From assembly GCA_023376005.1 (NCBI GenBank), contig CM042145.1, forward strand, positions 62,432,401 to 62,496,400: 64,000 bases of DNA, written 5' to 3'. The stretch's first letter is position 1. Each line of letters begins with the position of its first letter. The position numbers and the translations under genes are program-made. Below are positions 36,382 to 47,283 of the stretch, piece by piece. The notes beneath the pieces were generated by a model that ran no database searches, was not told the DNA's origin, and saw only the letters and a list, made by a program, of their open reading frames with translations. Source of the stretch: Doryteuthis pealeii. Its lineage: Eukaryota; Mollusca; Cephalopoda; Myopsida; Loliginidae.

Positions 36382-36900
36382 CTAGCAAGAATATGCACCC
36401 TCTGGGTGAAAGTATTTAAATTTTAATGTAATGAAATAAATTAGAAAGACTAATGAAATTAAATAAGAACGCATATAAAATATACACATATTACTTATTT
36501 TGATTATATTTTAATTGGTTTCTATATAAAATCATTCATAGGATTGATTGGAATATGTTGGAGAATAAAACAATAACATTAGAGATCAACAACACCAAGT
36601 AATTATTTATTAAACACGGTTTTGTTAAAACCAGTGTGTAAATTAACCACACCACACATTATGTAAACCTTTATTTCTTAGTGATATATAAAACACATTG
36701 CAGGATTTTAAATGCTCTAATAACACGGGCTGTTTTGAGGCAAATCTGAGATTTTCAGAGAGACGTTAAATAAGATTTATTCTATGTATTAATGTTTTTA
36801 ACTATAAATTAAATGCTCATTGATAAACTTATGTAATTCCTGAGGGTATTGTGATGTAGTTTTTGGTTACAGACAGACACCGAATCTCCTTTATAATAAG
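36382..36900 (-). mobile_element. Non-autonomous Helitron, family 1 variant
   Basis: The 3' end is intact on the minus strand (hairpin with CACCCAGAGGGTGC, then ..CTTGCTAG|T). The 5' end reads CTTATTATAAAGGAGATTCG, so the leading T is changed or lost. The interior matches 60013-60544 ('aacagcccatgttatt'-type words) better than 34481-35102, marking a second subfamily. Confidence 0.7.
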
Positions 36901-36956
36901 TAGTGTCAAGTTTTAGTAATACAGATTAAAAAAAAAAAAGAATCAGTTTTCAGTGG

Positions 36957-37192
36957 TAATGGTGTCAGAATTTATGTAAGAATTAGCACAAAGTTTATCT
37001 GGACAATTAACTCCTTGTTAATACAAATGATTCGCTGCTGCTGCTGCTTCTGACAGCTATTCTGAGATAGAATAGACTAGCAGGACCTGTGGATATACCA
37101 CAGTATAATAATTTAATTATTACGTTTGATATGTTTACTTAAGAGCTATTGCCAATTAGTTCAATATGTAAAAGGTATAATAATTTTGATTT

Positions 37193-37230
<38 letters not shown>

Positions 37231-37692
37231 CTTTCCTTCTTTTCATTATGTTCGATTGAAATGGATTAGTGTTATTGCTTCTGCGCGCTCACCTCCTCTA
37301 TCTTTCCCCTACTCTCTTTCTTATATTTTTCTGTGTAGCATATCCTTCTTCTTCCTTTTCTTTCTTTCTAATAAAAATGTAGTGGTCCATTATTTAGCTG
37401 AGGTGATGACACTCATAATAAATGAGAATTCGATGGATAAGCAACAGCAGATGATCAGGATCTACATTTCTGCATTTCATCTTGGATGCTTTTAACGGTT
37501 TCATTTTTAACCAAAGGGTGTTTCAAGATAATAATGGTCTAAAGATTAAGTAACGAATAATAATAATATATAGACAGTAATGATGTCAAAAGTCATGTAA
37601 GAATTAGCACAAAGTTTATTAGGATAATTAACTCCTTGCTAATACTAATGATTTGTTGCTGCTGCTGCTCTGAGATAGAATAGATTATGAAA
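36957..37692. repeat. ~120-bp direct repeats flanking a Helitron
   Basis: 36957-37076 and 37578-37692 share 'gtaagaattagcacaaagtt', 'taactccttg', a CTG trinucleotide run and 'ctgagatagaatagac/tt'. They flank the element at 37077-37556. Confidence 0.75.
37077..37556 (-). mobile_element. Non-autonomous Helitron, family 2
   Basis: The 3' end on the minus strand has a CTGTGG-loop-CCACAG hairpin, then GTCCTG and CTAG|T. The 5' end is near TCGTTACTTAATC. It includes a CT microsatellite (37195-37223) and 'ctgaggtgatgacactcata'. The second copy is 58857-59328. The 79-codon frame at 37256 is not a supported gene. Confidence 0.65.
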
Positions 37693-37927
37693 GGATATTT
37701 TGTGTTACGTGCAGTAATTTACTATAAGATCATTTCCTCTAATTAGAATCAGATCATGTCTTCCTGACTGAAAGAACGTAAGCAGAATCTCTTAACACAT
37801 TAATAGAGACACTGTAGTAAAAATTAGAAATAAAACAAGGCTTTTACCCCTCCCCACTAGGAATAAACATTTGGTCAATTTTATCTAGAGTGATTGTAAA
37901 ATAAATCCTTTCCTATTTTAAAAATCT

Positions 37928-38160
37928 GTACCATATGACCTTTAGGCACCCCTTCCGCAATCTCGATTTGTGGGGACATTTTTTCTCATTTACACCGTCA
38001 AAATCCGGTTGTTTGTTAGGGGTTAGTTTTATAATTAAAAAAAAACAAAAAAACTCTAAAAATCGTCTGTTAACAATTAACCGGATTTTGACAGTGTAAA
38101 TGGGAAAAATGTCCCCATGAATAGAGATCGCAAAAGGGGTGCCTAAAGGTCATATGTTCC
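37928..38160. mobile_element. 233-bp MITE with exact 8-bp TSD, nested in mariner
   Basis: AAAAATCT occurs on both sides (37920-37927 and 38161-38168). The ends G.ACCATATGACCTTTAGG and its reverse complement open ~75-bp inverted arms ('caccgtcaaaatccggtt' against 'aaccggattttgacagtg'). The 8-bp duplication suggests hAT ancestry, and no coding is present. Removing it rejoins mariner sequence that is continuous at 44090-44120. Confidence 0.85.
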
Positions 38161-38171
38161 AAAAATCTTAT

Positions 38172-38525
38172 TTATTTCTGAATCATTATTTTTACAAAAA
38201 ATGAATGAGAACAACACACATAACATGAAGTTTTATTTAAAATCCTATATGAGCACCAGCTTTTGCCTCTATCCTCTCCAGCTGATCTTCCCAGGAACTC
38301 TTGTGGAATGGCAGAAATAAATTCTTGTACTTGTCCTTCAAGTTCTTCCAATGTCATTGGTTTCTTCTGGAACCAACCCCAAAGAAAAAAATTGCAAGGT
38401 GTTAAATCAGGGCTTCTGGTTGGCCACTCATGCAGACCACGTCTACCCATCCATCTCCCAGGAAAATGGTGATTCAGCCATTCACAAACAATAGTAAAAT
38501 GTGGAGGAGCATCAATAACAATCAC
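38172..38525 (-). pseudogene. Mariner-like transposase C-terminal fragment
   Basis: The frame contains APPHF, WLNHHFPGRWMGRRG, HEWP and SPDLTPCNFFLWGW, then an LEELE...IP.EFL tail. This is the last third of a mariner/IS630-type DDE transposase with the last catalytic D in SPDL. The N-terminal DNA-binding domain and first catalytic D are missing, and the middle QDG motif is damaged to VID. Dead. Confidence 0.88.
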
Positions 38526-38694
38526 CCTGTATATTAAGGAACATACATCAAAGAATTGAGAAAAATGTAACTGTATATAAAAGAATTATAAATAGTTTAA
38601 AATATTGAGTTACTTTACAATCAACCTGTACCACAACTTGAATGTTTGGTAACAATCTCCTTTTAAACCCCAACACGTTTTTATCATATATGTG

Positions 38695-38955
38695 CTAGAA
38701 GGCAGTGGCTGAGGGTCTTATTGTTCTGGGTATGATGTTAAAGCCGATCTGATGGTGAAGTTCCAGTTCTGGAGAATGTGAGGTACCCCTTCATCACCAT
38801 TACTCCCAGGTCCACTCTGACCTGGAGTGATATTACCTGTTAGGGTCCAATCTAAAAAAATGAGTTTAGAAAAAAAAAATTGAGTATCCATCAAGAATTA
38901 ATGAAATATCTTTGGCATAAAATAACCCAACAGGGATTGAAATGCCGTAAAAACT
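38695..38955 (-). repeat. Rep-A copy
   Basis: Carries 'gtgctagaaggcagtggctg', 'ctcccaggtccactctgacc', 'gttagggtcc', and at its end the head hairpin ('aataacccaacagggattga' then 'aatgccgtaa'). Confidence 0.8.
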
Positions 38956-39084
38956 AACCAATCAGCCAACTTTTAAACCTGATTTATTAAAGACCATACA
39001 AAGTTTATTTTGATTTATTTTACTAATCAGAAAGAAACTGCGGTCTTTGATAAAATAAAATTTGTATAGTATCACATTATAGTA

Positions 39085-39300
39085 GAATAGAGCTGGTGGT
39101 GTGGCCTATTTTTGGTATCATTTGGACAGCGAGGGAGTCTATCTCCTTTTCACTAGTGCTAGACCAGGGAGGTTGTTTTTGCTGAGGTGAGGTGCCATAC
39201 CTACTGTCAGCTCCCAGATGCATAACTACACGGATCAGATTACCAATTTGTGGTACTCATATGCTGAGTTGGCCGGTATTGAACCTGGAACCTTGAGATT
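39085..39300 (-). repeat. SINE family 1, head truncated
   Basis: The family tail and body are present through the B-box region ('ggttccaggttcaataccg' on the minus strand), but the A-box part is missing. A frame overlapping the neighbouring (AT)n tract (39379-39415) is not a gene. Confidence 0.75.
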
Positions 39301-39373
39301 CATTGTCATTTAATTAACTTTATTTTGAATGTTGAGCCCTATAAATGCACAAAGGGAAAAGTAAAGAAGTGAT

Positions 39374-39421
<48 letters not shown>

Positions 39422-39604
39422 GACTCTCCCATCGATTTTCGACGAATGAGGGTTCATACACACAATGAACATCCACACAGGGATTTGTTTATAGTGGTGA
39501 AGGCTTGTGTTGGACCATCCACACTTTTTGGCACAGTCGATAGAAAGAATTGGTGCATCAAGGGTTACCTCAAACCCAATCAACGACCGACCTCAGGAAT
39601 TTTG

Positions 39605-39821
39605 AATTAAGAGTTATCCTCTCCTAGACTGGTACCTACCCAAGGCTGAAGGGTCCAGTCTGCCCTACTATTTAACCCATAGCTGGAGGGAGAATATATG
39701 GATTCATACCTTTCCCAAGGGTATTAGCGCTATGTGAAATGCCAACAGCTTCATCTAGGAATTGAACTTGAATCAACGAGTCCATTTTCCACGACTCCAA
39801 CCACTAGCCCACGTGCCTCCC

Positions 39822-39825
<4 letters not shown>
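39605..39825 (-). repeat. SINE family 2 copy
   Basis: 'ctatttaacccatagctgga', 'cctttcccaagggtatta' and, at the head, 'caacgagtccattttccacg' with 'aaccactagcccacgtgcc'. Followed by (AT)n(AC)n at 39828-39865. Confidence 0.8.
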
Positions 39826-39855
<30 letters not shown>

Positions 39856-40085
39856 GCACGCACGCACTTGTTTTTGGAACTAATAACTCCTTACTAATTA
39901 AAGCATAGCCTTCTTCTCTAAATTGAGTCAAGGTATTATCTATCCTATGGACATATTTATTTGTTTGTAACAAAAGATTTTAATTGAGGTAAAACAATGC
40001 AATAAAAATAAATCAAGAGCAATAGGAAGAAAATTGTTGCCTCTTTGGCAGTATGCTTTTCTAGCAACTTGTTCAAGTAATTATA

Positions 40086-40417
40086 TATATATTTGAGGTG
40101 AATGTTAGTATTTGTATCCGTTGTAGGAGATACTTATACCAGGTTTGGGCTTAGGTGTGAAGCATTAACGTACTTATTATGCTAATATTGTTAGCGTAAT
40201 ATGTTAGTTGAGGAATAAATATCTGAAAACTCTTTTTATTTATTTATTTAGACTGGTAAATTTTCAGGACTGCTACGTCCCTTCGACTGACCGTGACTAT
40301 TCACAATAACAATATTAGCATAATAAGTACGTTAATGCTTCACACCTAAGCCCAAACTCCGGTATAAGTATCTCCTACAACGGATACAAATACTAACATT
40401 CACCTCAAATATATATA
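40086..40417. repeat. Fold-back element, ~107-bp near-perfect arms
   Basis: 40086-40192 is the inverse of 40308-40417 ('tgaggtgaatgttagtattt', 'aggagatacttatacc', 'gtgtgaagcattaacgtact'). The loop contains 'gactgctacgtcccttcgac'. High arm identity suggests recent insertion or gene conversion. No coding and no clear target duplication because AT repeats flank both ends. Confidence 0.85.
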
Positions 40418-40448
40418 CGCACCAGAGGCATACGGAGACACAAAATCC

Positions 40449-40481
<33 letters not shown>

Positions 40482-40724
40482 GGTGTAACAGTTATAAACC
40501 CAGACACGAGGATGAGTAAACTATATTCAAATTTAGTCTGTTTGTTTATCCACTTTTCACTAATACCCTTTGAAAAAAAGCATGAATCTACAACTCCTTA
40601 TGTTCTGTCATATTGCCAAATATCTTGACAAAGTATTCCATTACAGGACTAACATGCTAAGATGTTTAGTGGAGAAACAAATGCAATGATTGAGCACATG
40701 GGCAATAATACTGTCCCATAATGC

Positions 40725-41255
40725 TCAACAGCTCTGTCGGCTGGGTCTTCTGCAGAGGGGTAAGACTCCCCCGTCCCCAATGGAGCCACCAGTGATGTTT
40801 AAGGATTGAACCCTGGTGACTGAGTAGTCAATGACATGTGACACTCCACTTTGGCCTTTACTTAAGCTAGATAGGCCCCTCTGATCAGTCAGCTGGTCAT
40901 GTCGAACCCTAGCACCTATGTTGTCCCAATCCTATTGGCCTTATGGCAAAACCCCAACCTTTTTTTTATCATGTACTAGAAGGCAGTGGCTGAGGGTCTT
41001 AGTGTCCTGGGTATAATGTTAAACTCTATCTGGCAAAGTTCCAATTGTGGAGCTTTGGGGAATGTGGAATACCCCTTCATCACCATTACTACCAGGTCCA
41101 CTCAGTGGTGGTACCTATTAGGGTCTTATCTAGGAGTTAAATAGAAAAAAATGAGTTTTAAAAAAAATTGAGTACCCATCAAGAATGAGTAAAACAAAAT
41201 GTCTTGAGCATGATATAACCCAACAAGGGTTGACATGCTGTTAAATCCAACCAAC
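40725..41255 (-). repeat. Rep-A copy, extended form
   Basis: Includes the far 3' part ('ggctgggtcttctgcagagg', 'gatgtttaaggattgaaccc'), then 'gtcagctggtcatgtcgaac', 'tattggccttatggcaaa' and the standard body to the head hairpin at 41215-41250. Confidence 0.8.
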
Positions 41256-42139
41256 CATAAAGCTTAGACAATAGCAATAAAAAGCTGTTAATTTCATTGT
41301 TATCCTTGATTGTCCATTTATAGATATGTCAGGAGGATTTATCTAGAAGTAAAAGTATTGACTTGATTATTTTATATTTAAATAACTACAAGATTAATGC
41401 GTTCAATGCAATTTAATGCATCATTGTGACATAAAATTTGGCTGGTGAGTCAATAAAAAAAAAAGATTACAATCGCTCAGTTTTGATTTGATAGTTGATT
41501 TATCAAGGTGGGATTTCTTGATGACATTGCACAAAAATGATGTTTGTGGTTGTAGAACACTTTTAATCTGGATTGTGCTAAACATTTGTTATGTAATGCA
41601 ATCTAAGAGGAAGAGGAGGCTGCATCTTTTTTCATTATAAACTACAGTGACAGCATTCATCCTAGGTTGGTTGAGCTGACTCCACCCAACAAATTCACCG
41701 TATCCCGAATGCAGGCAGACTATATGCGGCAATCCAACACAATTGAAGTTATGAGTATCAACAATTCCTGGTTCCATTGATAAACTCCATAAAGGCCTAG
41801 GCCCAGGATCAGCTTGGCATCTTGCCTGACTGTTTTGAGCAAGGTTTTCAGTTAATCCCTTTAGTGTTTCTTTTAGTCCTCAGGTGGTACTGTGTTGATG
41901 GATTCACAGATGATGTCACCAGGTTGTTGTCAGCAACAACCCGGTGACATCATAACTGAGCCAGTGAAGACATCTCGCAAGAAGAGCGTGCTAGAGGAAA
42001 AAGATTCTGCTTCTTGCAGAATTTTATAAAAATGACTGTATTTGATGACCCACAGGAATGTAATATCCTACCTCCTACCATTTCAATAGGGATTAAGAAA
42101 AAAAAAACAAAAAAACTATTGTATGTTACTACAAAGTTT
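41256..42139. other. Mostly unique DNA with one 18-bp-stem hairpin
   Basis: No gene is supported; the 62-codon minus-strand frame at 41589 matches nothing I know. At 41913-41954 GATGTCACCAGGTTGTTG, a TCAG loop and its inverse form a near-perfect stem. Confidence 0.5.
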
Positions 42140-42144
42140 TTTTT

Positions 42145-42300
42145 AGGAAATGTACACAGTGACCCAAGTTTGAATCCTGGATGAAGCTATTTGCATTTCA
42201 CTTTTGTGATAATGGCCTTGGGAAAGGCATGAGTCCATCTTTTCTCTCCTCAGCTATGGGTAAATAATAGAGCAGACAGGACTCTTTAGCCTTGGTATGG
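42145..42300 (+). repeat. SINE family 2 copy, head partly lost
   Basis: 'gacccaagtttgaatcctgg' (B box), 'ctatttgcatttcac', 'ccttgggaaaggcatgag' and 'cagctatgggtaaataatag'. It abuts a Rep-A copy at 42300. Confidence 0.75.
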
Positions 42301-42885
42301 TAACCAGTCTCGGAGTAGCCCTGTTGACTGGGGCTTTAGAATACATCAACTGCTCCTCTGCAGAGAGTAAGAGCCTCCCCCATTCCCGGCAATGGGGCCA
42401 CCTGTTGGCCGTGAGTAGCAATCTGTGATGCTTAAGAACGAATCCTGGTGGCTGAGCAGTCCATGACATGCAACACTTCACTTCAGACTTTACTTAGGTT
42501 AGATGGGGAGGGGAGTCAGAGATCAATCGGCTGGTCAAGTCCTAGCACCTATATGATTGCCCTAATCCTATTGCCCTTATGGCAACCCCCAACCCTTTTT
42601 ATCATATGGGTGCTAGAAGGCGATGGCTTAAGGTCTTCATATCCTGGGAATGATGTTAAACTCTATCTGATGGTGTGAGGTTCCAGTTCTGGAGGTCTGG
42701 GGAATGTGGAGCACTCTTTCATCACCATTGCTCCCAGGTCCACTCTGACCCAGAGTGGTAGTACCTGTTAGGGTCCCATTTATGGGTTAAATAGTAAAAT
42801 ATGTTTATAAAATTGAGTATCCATTAAAAATGAATTTATTTCAAAACTTTATTGGCATTAAATGACATACCAAGGTTGATATGCT
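42300..42885 (-). repeat. Rep-A copy, extended form
   Basis: From 'gactggggctttagaataca' through 'gccacctgttggccgtgagt', 'gctggtcaagtcctagcacc' and 'ggtgctagaaggcgatggct' to a degraded head ('accaaggttgatatgctgta'). Short frames on both strands here are repeat shadows. Confidence 0.8.
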
Positions 42886-42899
42886 GTAAAACAAACCAA

Positions 42900-43265
42900 A
42901 CCAAACAGTGACCCAAGTTCAAATCCTGGATGGCAACCAGTCTAGGAGAAGTAAAACTGAATTTAAACCAGCAGTACTCTACTTAAATATGATGGGATAT
43001 ATATATTTACTAATCACCTCTGCAGAAGTAGGATGTGACACAAGGTCAATTTCTAAAACAGAGTTTAACAGGTTTGAATCTCGAGTTTTCCTTCTATACT
43101 GGTTACCTAGACAAGGTTAAAGAGCCCAGTCTGCTCAACTATTTATCCATAGCTGGAGGGAGAGTAGTTGGATGCATACCTTTCCCAACCAGCTTTGTTC
43201 AGGATTTGAATTTGGACCAACGAGTCCATTTCCTACGCCTCTAACCATTACACCACACACCTCCA
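42900..43265. repeat. Two SINE family 2 pieces, converging
   Basis: 42900-42995 is plus ('gacccaagttcaaatcctgg'), and 43030-43265 is minus ('tatttatccatagctggagg', 'ccaacgagtccatttcctac', 'aaccattacaccac'). Confidence 0.75.
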
Positions 43266-43519
43266 TGGGAATGTTATAATGTCTTGTATCTTTGTTGTGT
43301 AATTACGAGTTTGACATTAAATAATGAAGTGAAATGCTGATTATTATCCAATAGCTCATTAATTCCCAATTGATTTTTCCCCTGCAGATCAATCAAAATG
43401 GAGGGGAGGGAACAATTAACCGATTTATTCATAATTGATTATTTTTCTTGTAAGATCCTATTTGGACAGGTTAACTTGTATACATTTAAATATATGGGTA
43501 TTTTTCTTAGGATTATTAC

Positions 43520-43573
<54 letters not shown>

Positions 43574-44058
43574 CCCACCCCACCTCTTTTAAATGTTTGG
43601 ATCAGATTAGAACATTTTGACACAGTCATATACTGTTAGTGTATGAACTTTTTTTTTTTTTTTTTTTTTTTGCCTGCGTTTGAAACCTTTTGAAACATTG
43701 AGTTAATCTGCTTAGTTTGGATCAAGTCTAATCCTGGATTATCAGCCTTGTCTCATTTCCTAGGTTGTCCTACTAGAATATTCTTCAGCATTTTAACATA
43801 ATTAGAATATAGTAACTGGTGTATTCTTTGCTTTGGTCCAGGTAACTCTTCTCTTATCTCTTTGAATAATATAAACAAAAATTAAGAAATCTATAATATT
43901 AAAGCAAGAAATTGGTTGTATGTCTATCTTAAGCATAGCTAAATGGTTAGAGGGTTGAAAACTAGTCTATGAGGATAATTTAATTTGAGGATGAACATGG
44001 GATAAGAAGCATTAGGTTGCTCTATATATATATATATATATATATAATAATAATATAA
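43266..44058. other. AT-rich DNA with (AT)n tracts
   Basis: No gene seen. Contains (TA)n at 43528-43566, a poly-T run at 43651-43671 and (TA)n at 44024-44045. Confidence 0.6.
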
Positions 44059-44060
44059 TA

Positions 44061-44419
44061 TAGGATGATTGTAAAGTAACTCCCTTCCCTGTTTTAAAAT
44101 TCTTATAATTTATTTCTGAATCATTATTTTTACAATAATGAATTTGAAAAGAACACACAAAACATGGAGTTTTATTCAAAATTCTACATGGGCATCACCA
44201 TTTGCCTCCAGCCTCTCAAGCCCCTTGGGAATTAGAATTGAACATCCAGACATCTCTATAAGGTTTCTATTTTGAAACAAAATAACCAATCTGAAAAGAA
44301 AAAGAATGCAGGTTTAATTGTCATATATTAAGGAACATACATTAAAGAATTGAGAAAAATGTAACTGCATATAAAAAAAATTATAGTTTATTATAGGGAG
44401 TTACTTTTCAATTACCCTG
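44061..44419. mobile_element. Mariner-derived MITE (internal deletion)
   Basis: TA flanks both sides (44059-44060 and 44420-44421). The left end GGATGATTGTAAAGTAACTC is the inverse of the right end (GAGTTACTTTTCAATTACCC). The first ~165 bp follow the mariner copy at 46028, including the transposase C-terminal stretch, then jump to the other end. All catalytic parts are lost. Confidence 0.85.
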
Positions 44420-44421
44420 TA

Positions 44422-45852
44422 GATCACTAGAGTGTGCTACAGATTAGTTTAGAGTCAACACTGCTATTTCTATCTGAGTTTACCATGACTGTTCAAAAGT
44501 AGAATCTGTTTATTCTTTCCCCAGAAGGAAATATTACTTATATTGTTTATCAACAAACCATTGTCAATATAAAAACTCTTTGTACTTTGTCAGAATGCTG
44601 ATTGCTATTTTATATTTTGTTTTAAATGTAAGAATTTTTCCCCAATAACCTTTGATTACTTTTCCCCAAGCAATGTTGGGTACATTAGCTAGTATAAAAT
44701 ATTTTATACCCTTTGATCTGTTTACATAGTATTATCTTATACATATGTGCCCAATGAAAAACTATCTATTTATAGCACAGAATTGTTGCCCAGCAAATAA
44801 ATACACCAAACATTTTTTTTTTTTTTTTTTGTATATTGTGAGTCTGAAATACTGTATTTGGTAATATTGTCAATAGTCCTGACATTACAATAAGAATTTT
44901 TCTTCTTGATAGTCTTGTCTGGAATCTTTTCTTTCTAAAGCGGAAGAAAATATTATATTTGGAATTGTACTATTTGCTTATTCTGGTGAAAATGCAAAAT
45001 TACTGAAATTTTTCTGCAAAACTCGAATATGGTGCTATAAGATATTTGGCTGTGCAGTTTTTGAAATCCAATTTAATATAACAATTAATTAAAAATCAAT
45101 CGTTAACACACACACATATATATATATATATATTCAAATGATAAGAGACTAAGGTATTAACAATTTTATTATTTGCTGTACCGAATAATAATTATCCAAA
45201 AGTAATTTTTCAAATTTTTGTTCAATTTGTCTGATTAGATTTTTTTTTTTTTCCTTTGTCATGATCATTTATCAACCTGATGATTAATTTCATTGATATC
45301 TTGAATTTAAGGTGTCGGGTGAATCAAAGATAAAAGTTGCAATTATTCAAAGGGGAAATTAAAAAAACAAAAAACAAACTCTTTTAATAATTAGCATGAC
45401 TGCAGTGGGGGTAGGTGATTATGCTTCCAAATTGAATGTATACACAATTTAAGATTGGTATGAGTATTTATTATAAAATATTCTATTTATTGGACATTGG
45501 CAGGAACTAAAATAGAAATGTAGTAATTTTTGTGAATGTGCCATAAATGGGACAATGATTGGGTTAATATTTTTTAAATGACTTTGAAAAATGCTCACTA
45601 TTATAGATTTTAATGTAAAAAAAAAAAAAATTTCAAATTTTTCATAACTAAGTCATTAAATGACTTAGAAAAATTCTCACTATTATAGATTTAAGATATT
45701 ACAAACTTTTCATAACATAACTAAAAACATTTTTCTCCATAGTTTTCTTTTTCTTTTTCCTAAATTTTTAATGAATTAAATGTTGAAACTGTTTATGCTT
45801 TTTGATATTTTTTTTGTTATTAATAATGCTTTTTCTTTTCTTTTTTGGATAG
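44422..45852. other. Intron sequence upstream of the carrier exon
   Basis: No earlier carrier exon is recognised. Short (CA)n(TA)n at 45108-45133. A ~70-bp tandem duplication at 45575-45716 repeats 'aaatgacttt/agaaaaat.ctcactattatagattt'. The last ~100 bases form a pyrimidine-rich tract ahead of the splice acceptor. Confidence 0.6.
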
Positions 45853-45964
45853 AATGGACAAGGATGGTACATTAAAAATTGATTGGGATGAATGGCGAGA
45901 GTACCTTCTTCTACATCCAAGTCAAAGTATTCATGATATCATTGCTTATTGGAGACACTCTACA
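45853..45964 (+). CDS. SLC25A24-like: SCaMC mitochondrial carrier, exon with last EF-hand
   Basis: The 112-nt exon follows a pyrimidine-rich tract and AG at 45851-45852 and is followed by GTAAGT. The first base completes a split codon; then 37 codons start MDKDGTLKIDWDEW. The twelve residues DKDGTLKIDWDE fit an EF-hand loop, with D at positions 1, 3 and 9 and E at 12. The rest, including YLLLHPSQSI and IIAYWRHST, matches the end of the regulatory domain of calcium-dependent ATP-Mg/phosphate carriers of the inner mitochondrial membrane. The splice phase (0) fits the next exon at 53485. I cannot tell which vertebrate paralogue (SLC25A23/24/25) is closest. An in-frame ATG at 45854 is internal, not the start. 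Confidence 0.92.
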
Positions 45965-46027
45965 GTAAGTTTCATTTAACTTTTCTTTATTTACTAGGAA
46001 ATGGTTCCAGTCAAAATTATGGTCAGA

Positions 46028-46577
46028 CAGGGTTGTAACTCACTATTCAAAAATTCTTATTTCTGAATAATTATTTTCACAACAAATGAATTTGAGAAGA
46101 ACGCATAACATGAAGTTTTATTTAAAATTCTATATGGGCACCAGCATTTGCCTCCAGCCTCTCAAGCTGCTTGGGAATCGTATAAGCTGATTTTCCCAGG
46201 AACTCTTGTGGAATGGCAGAAATAAATTCTCATATTTGTCCTTCCAGTTATTCGAAAGTCGTTGGTTTCATAGACTTGCTCCTTGAACCAACCCCAAAGG
46301 AAAAAGTCACAGGGTGTTAAATCGGGGCTGTTGGCCGGCCACTCATGTGGACCATGTCTATCCTTCCATCTCTGAAGAAAATAGTGATTCAGCCATTCAT
46401 GAACAACAATAGCAAAATGTGGAGGAACACCATCTTGCATAAAAATCATGTTTTCAATATTCTCCTAAGTATTGACAACTGAACAGATTTCATCTGGTAG
46501 CAACTTGATATTGGAACTGGATATAAAAAAAAACTTATATATAGTTTAGAATATTGAATTACTTTTCAATCATCCTG
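46028..46577 (-). mobile_element. Mariner/Tc1-like element in the carrier intron
   Basis: The right end reads ATTACTTTTCAATCATCCTG followed by TA. The left end (CAGGGTTG..TAACTCA) lacks about seven bases of the repeat. It has the same 3' interior as the copies at 37886 and 44061. Confidence 0.75.
46162..46449 (-). pseudogene. Mariner-like transposase C-terminal fragment
   Basis: The frame contains FMQDGVPPHF, HEWLNHYFLQRW, HEWP and SPDLTPCDFFLWGW. The second and third catalytic aspartates are visible (QD and SPD), 36 residues apart, wider than the classic mariner 34. The frame is lost after FKEQVYETNDF, and the N-terminal half is absent. Inserted antisense in the intron and not functional. 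Confidence 0.88.
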
Positions 46578-46609
46578 TATTTGTATGTTCAGACTAATAT
46601 TAGAATGTA

Positions 46610-46885
46610 ACTGGCATCTGAGTGGAGGTGCTCATTGTGTAATGGTTATTGTAGGAAATGTACCCAAGTTCAAATCCTGGATGGGGCTGTTTACATTTCA
46701 CATAGTGCTAATACCCTTGGGGTAAATAGTAGGGAAAGCCTGTTTTTTTTTAATTTTTTTTTTTAACCTTTTTATGGCAACAGGTCTAGAAGAAAAACTC
46801 TCACTTCAAACCTGTTAAACTTCACTTAAAAATTGACCTTGTGCCAGATTCTGCTTGTTTGGAAGGGTTGGGTAAACACACCCAC
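46610..46885 (+). repeat. SINE family 2, near complete
   Basis: 'cattgtgtaatggttattgt' (A-box part), 'cccaagttcaaatcctgg' (B box), 'ctgtttacatttcacatagt', then 'acctgttaaacttcact', 'aaaattgaccttgtgcc' and the tail 'gggttgggtaaacacac'. Confidence 0.82.
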
Positions 46886-47204
46886 CCACACACAAATTTG
46901 GTTGAATACTACGGAACACTTCTTATTGTTCTATTTTTGCTGATGTTTAAACCCTCATGTTTTCTTATGTTGGGGTCTAAGTAATAGAGGAGGTGCCCCA
47001 AGTTTCATAGCAGCTAGCCCAGGTCAAACATTCCCTTTTTTAAAAAATCTCACAAAATGATTTTGATGTTTTTTAAAAAAATTATTTGGTCGTATTTATT
47101 TATTAAAAAAAAAGAATTAAATTTAATTTGCTTTGCAAACTCACTTTTCCCTAATCCAAGAGCTTAATGGGTGACCCAACAGTTCACATTTTATCTAGTA
47201 TGTA

Positions 47205-47228
47205 TGTATGTATATATATGTATGTATG

Positions 47229-47283
<55 letters not shown>

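Larger units (their letters stand above)
37886..38628 (-). mobile_element. Mariner/Tc1-like element, decayed
   Basis: The right end reads ..GTTACTTTACAATCAACCTG followed by TA. The left end (TAGAGTGATTGTAAAATAA) is its inverted match. The terminal repeats agree with those at 44061-44419 and 46028-46577. It encloses a transposase C-terminal fragment and an inserted MITE (37928-38160). Confidence 0.75.

Noticed and set aside
41589..41777. 62-codon minus-strand frame with no repeat overlap
   Set aside because: Looks protein-like in composition but has no recognisable family, start context or splice signal.
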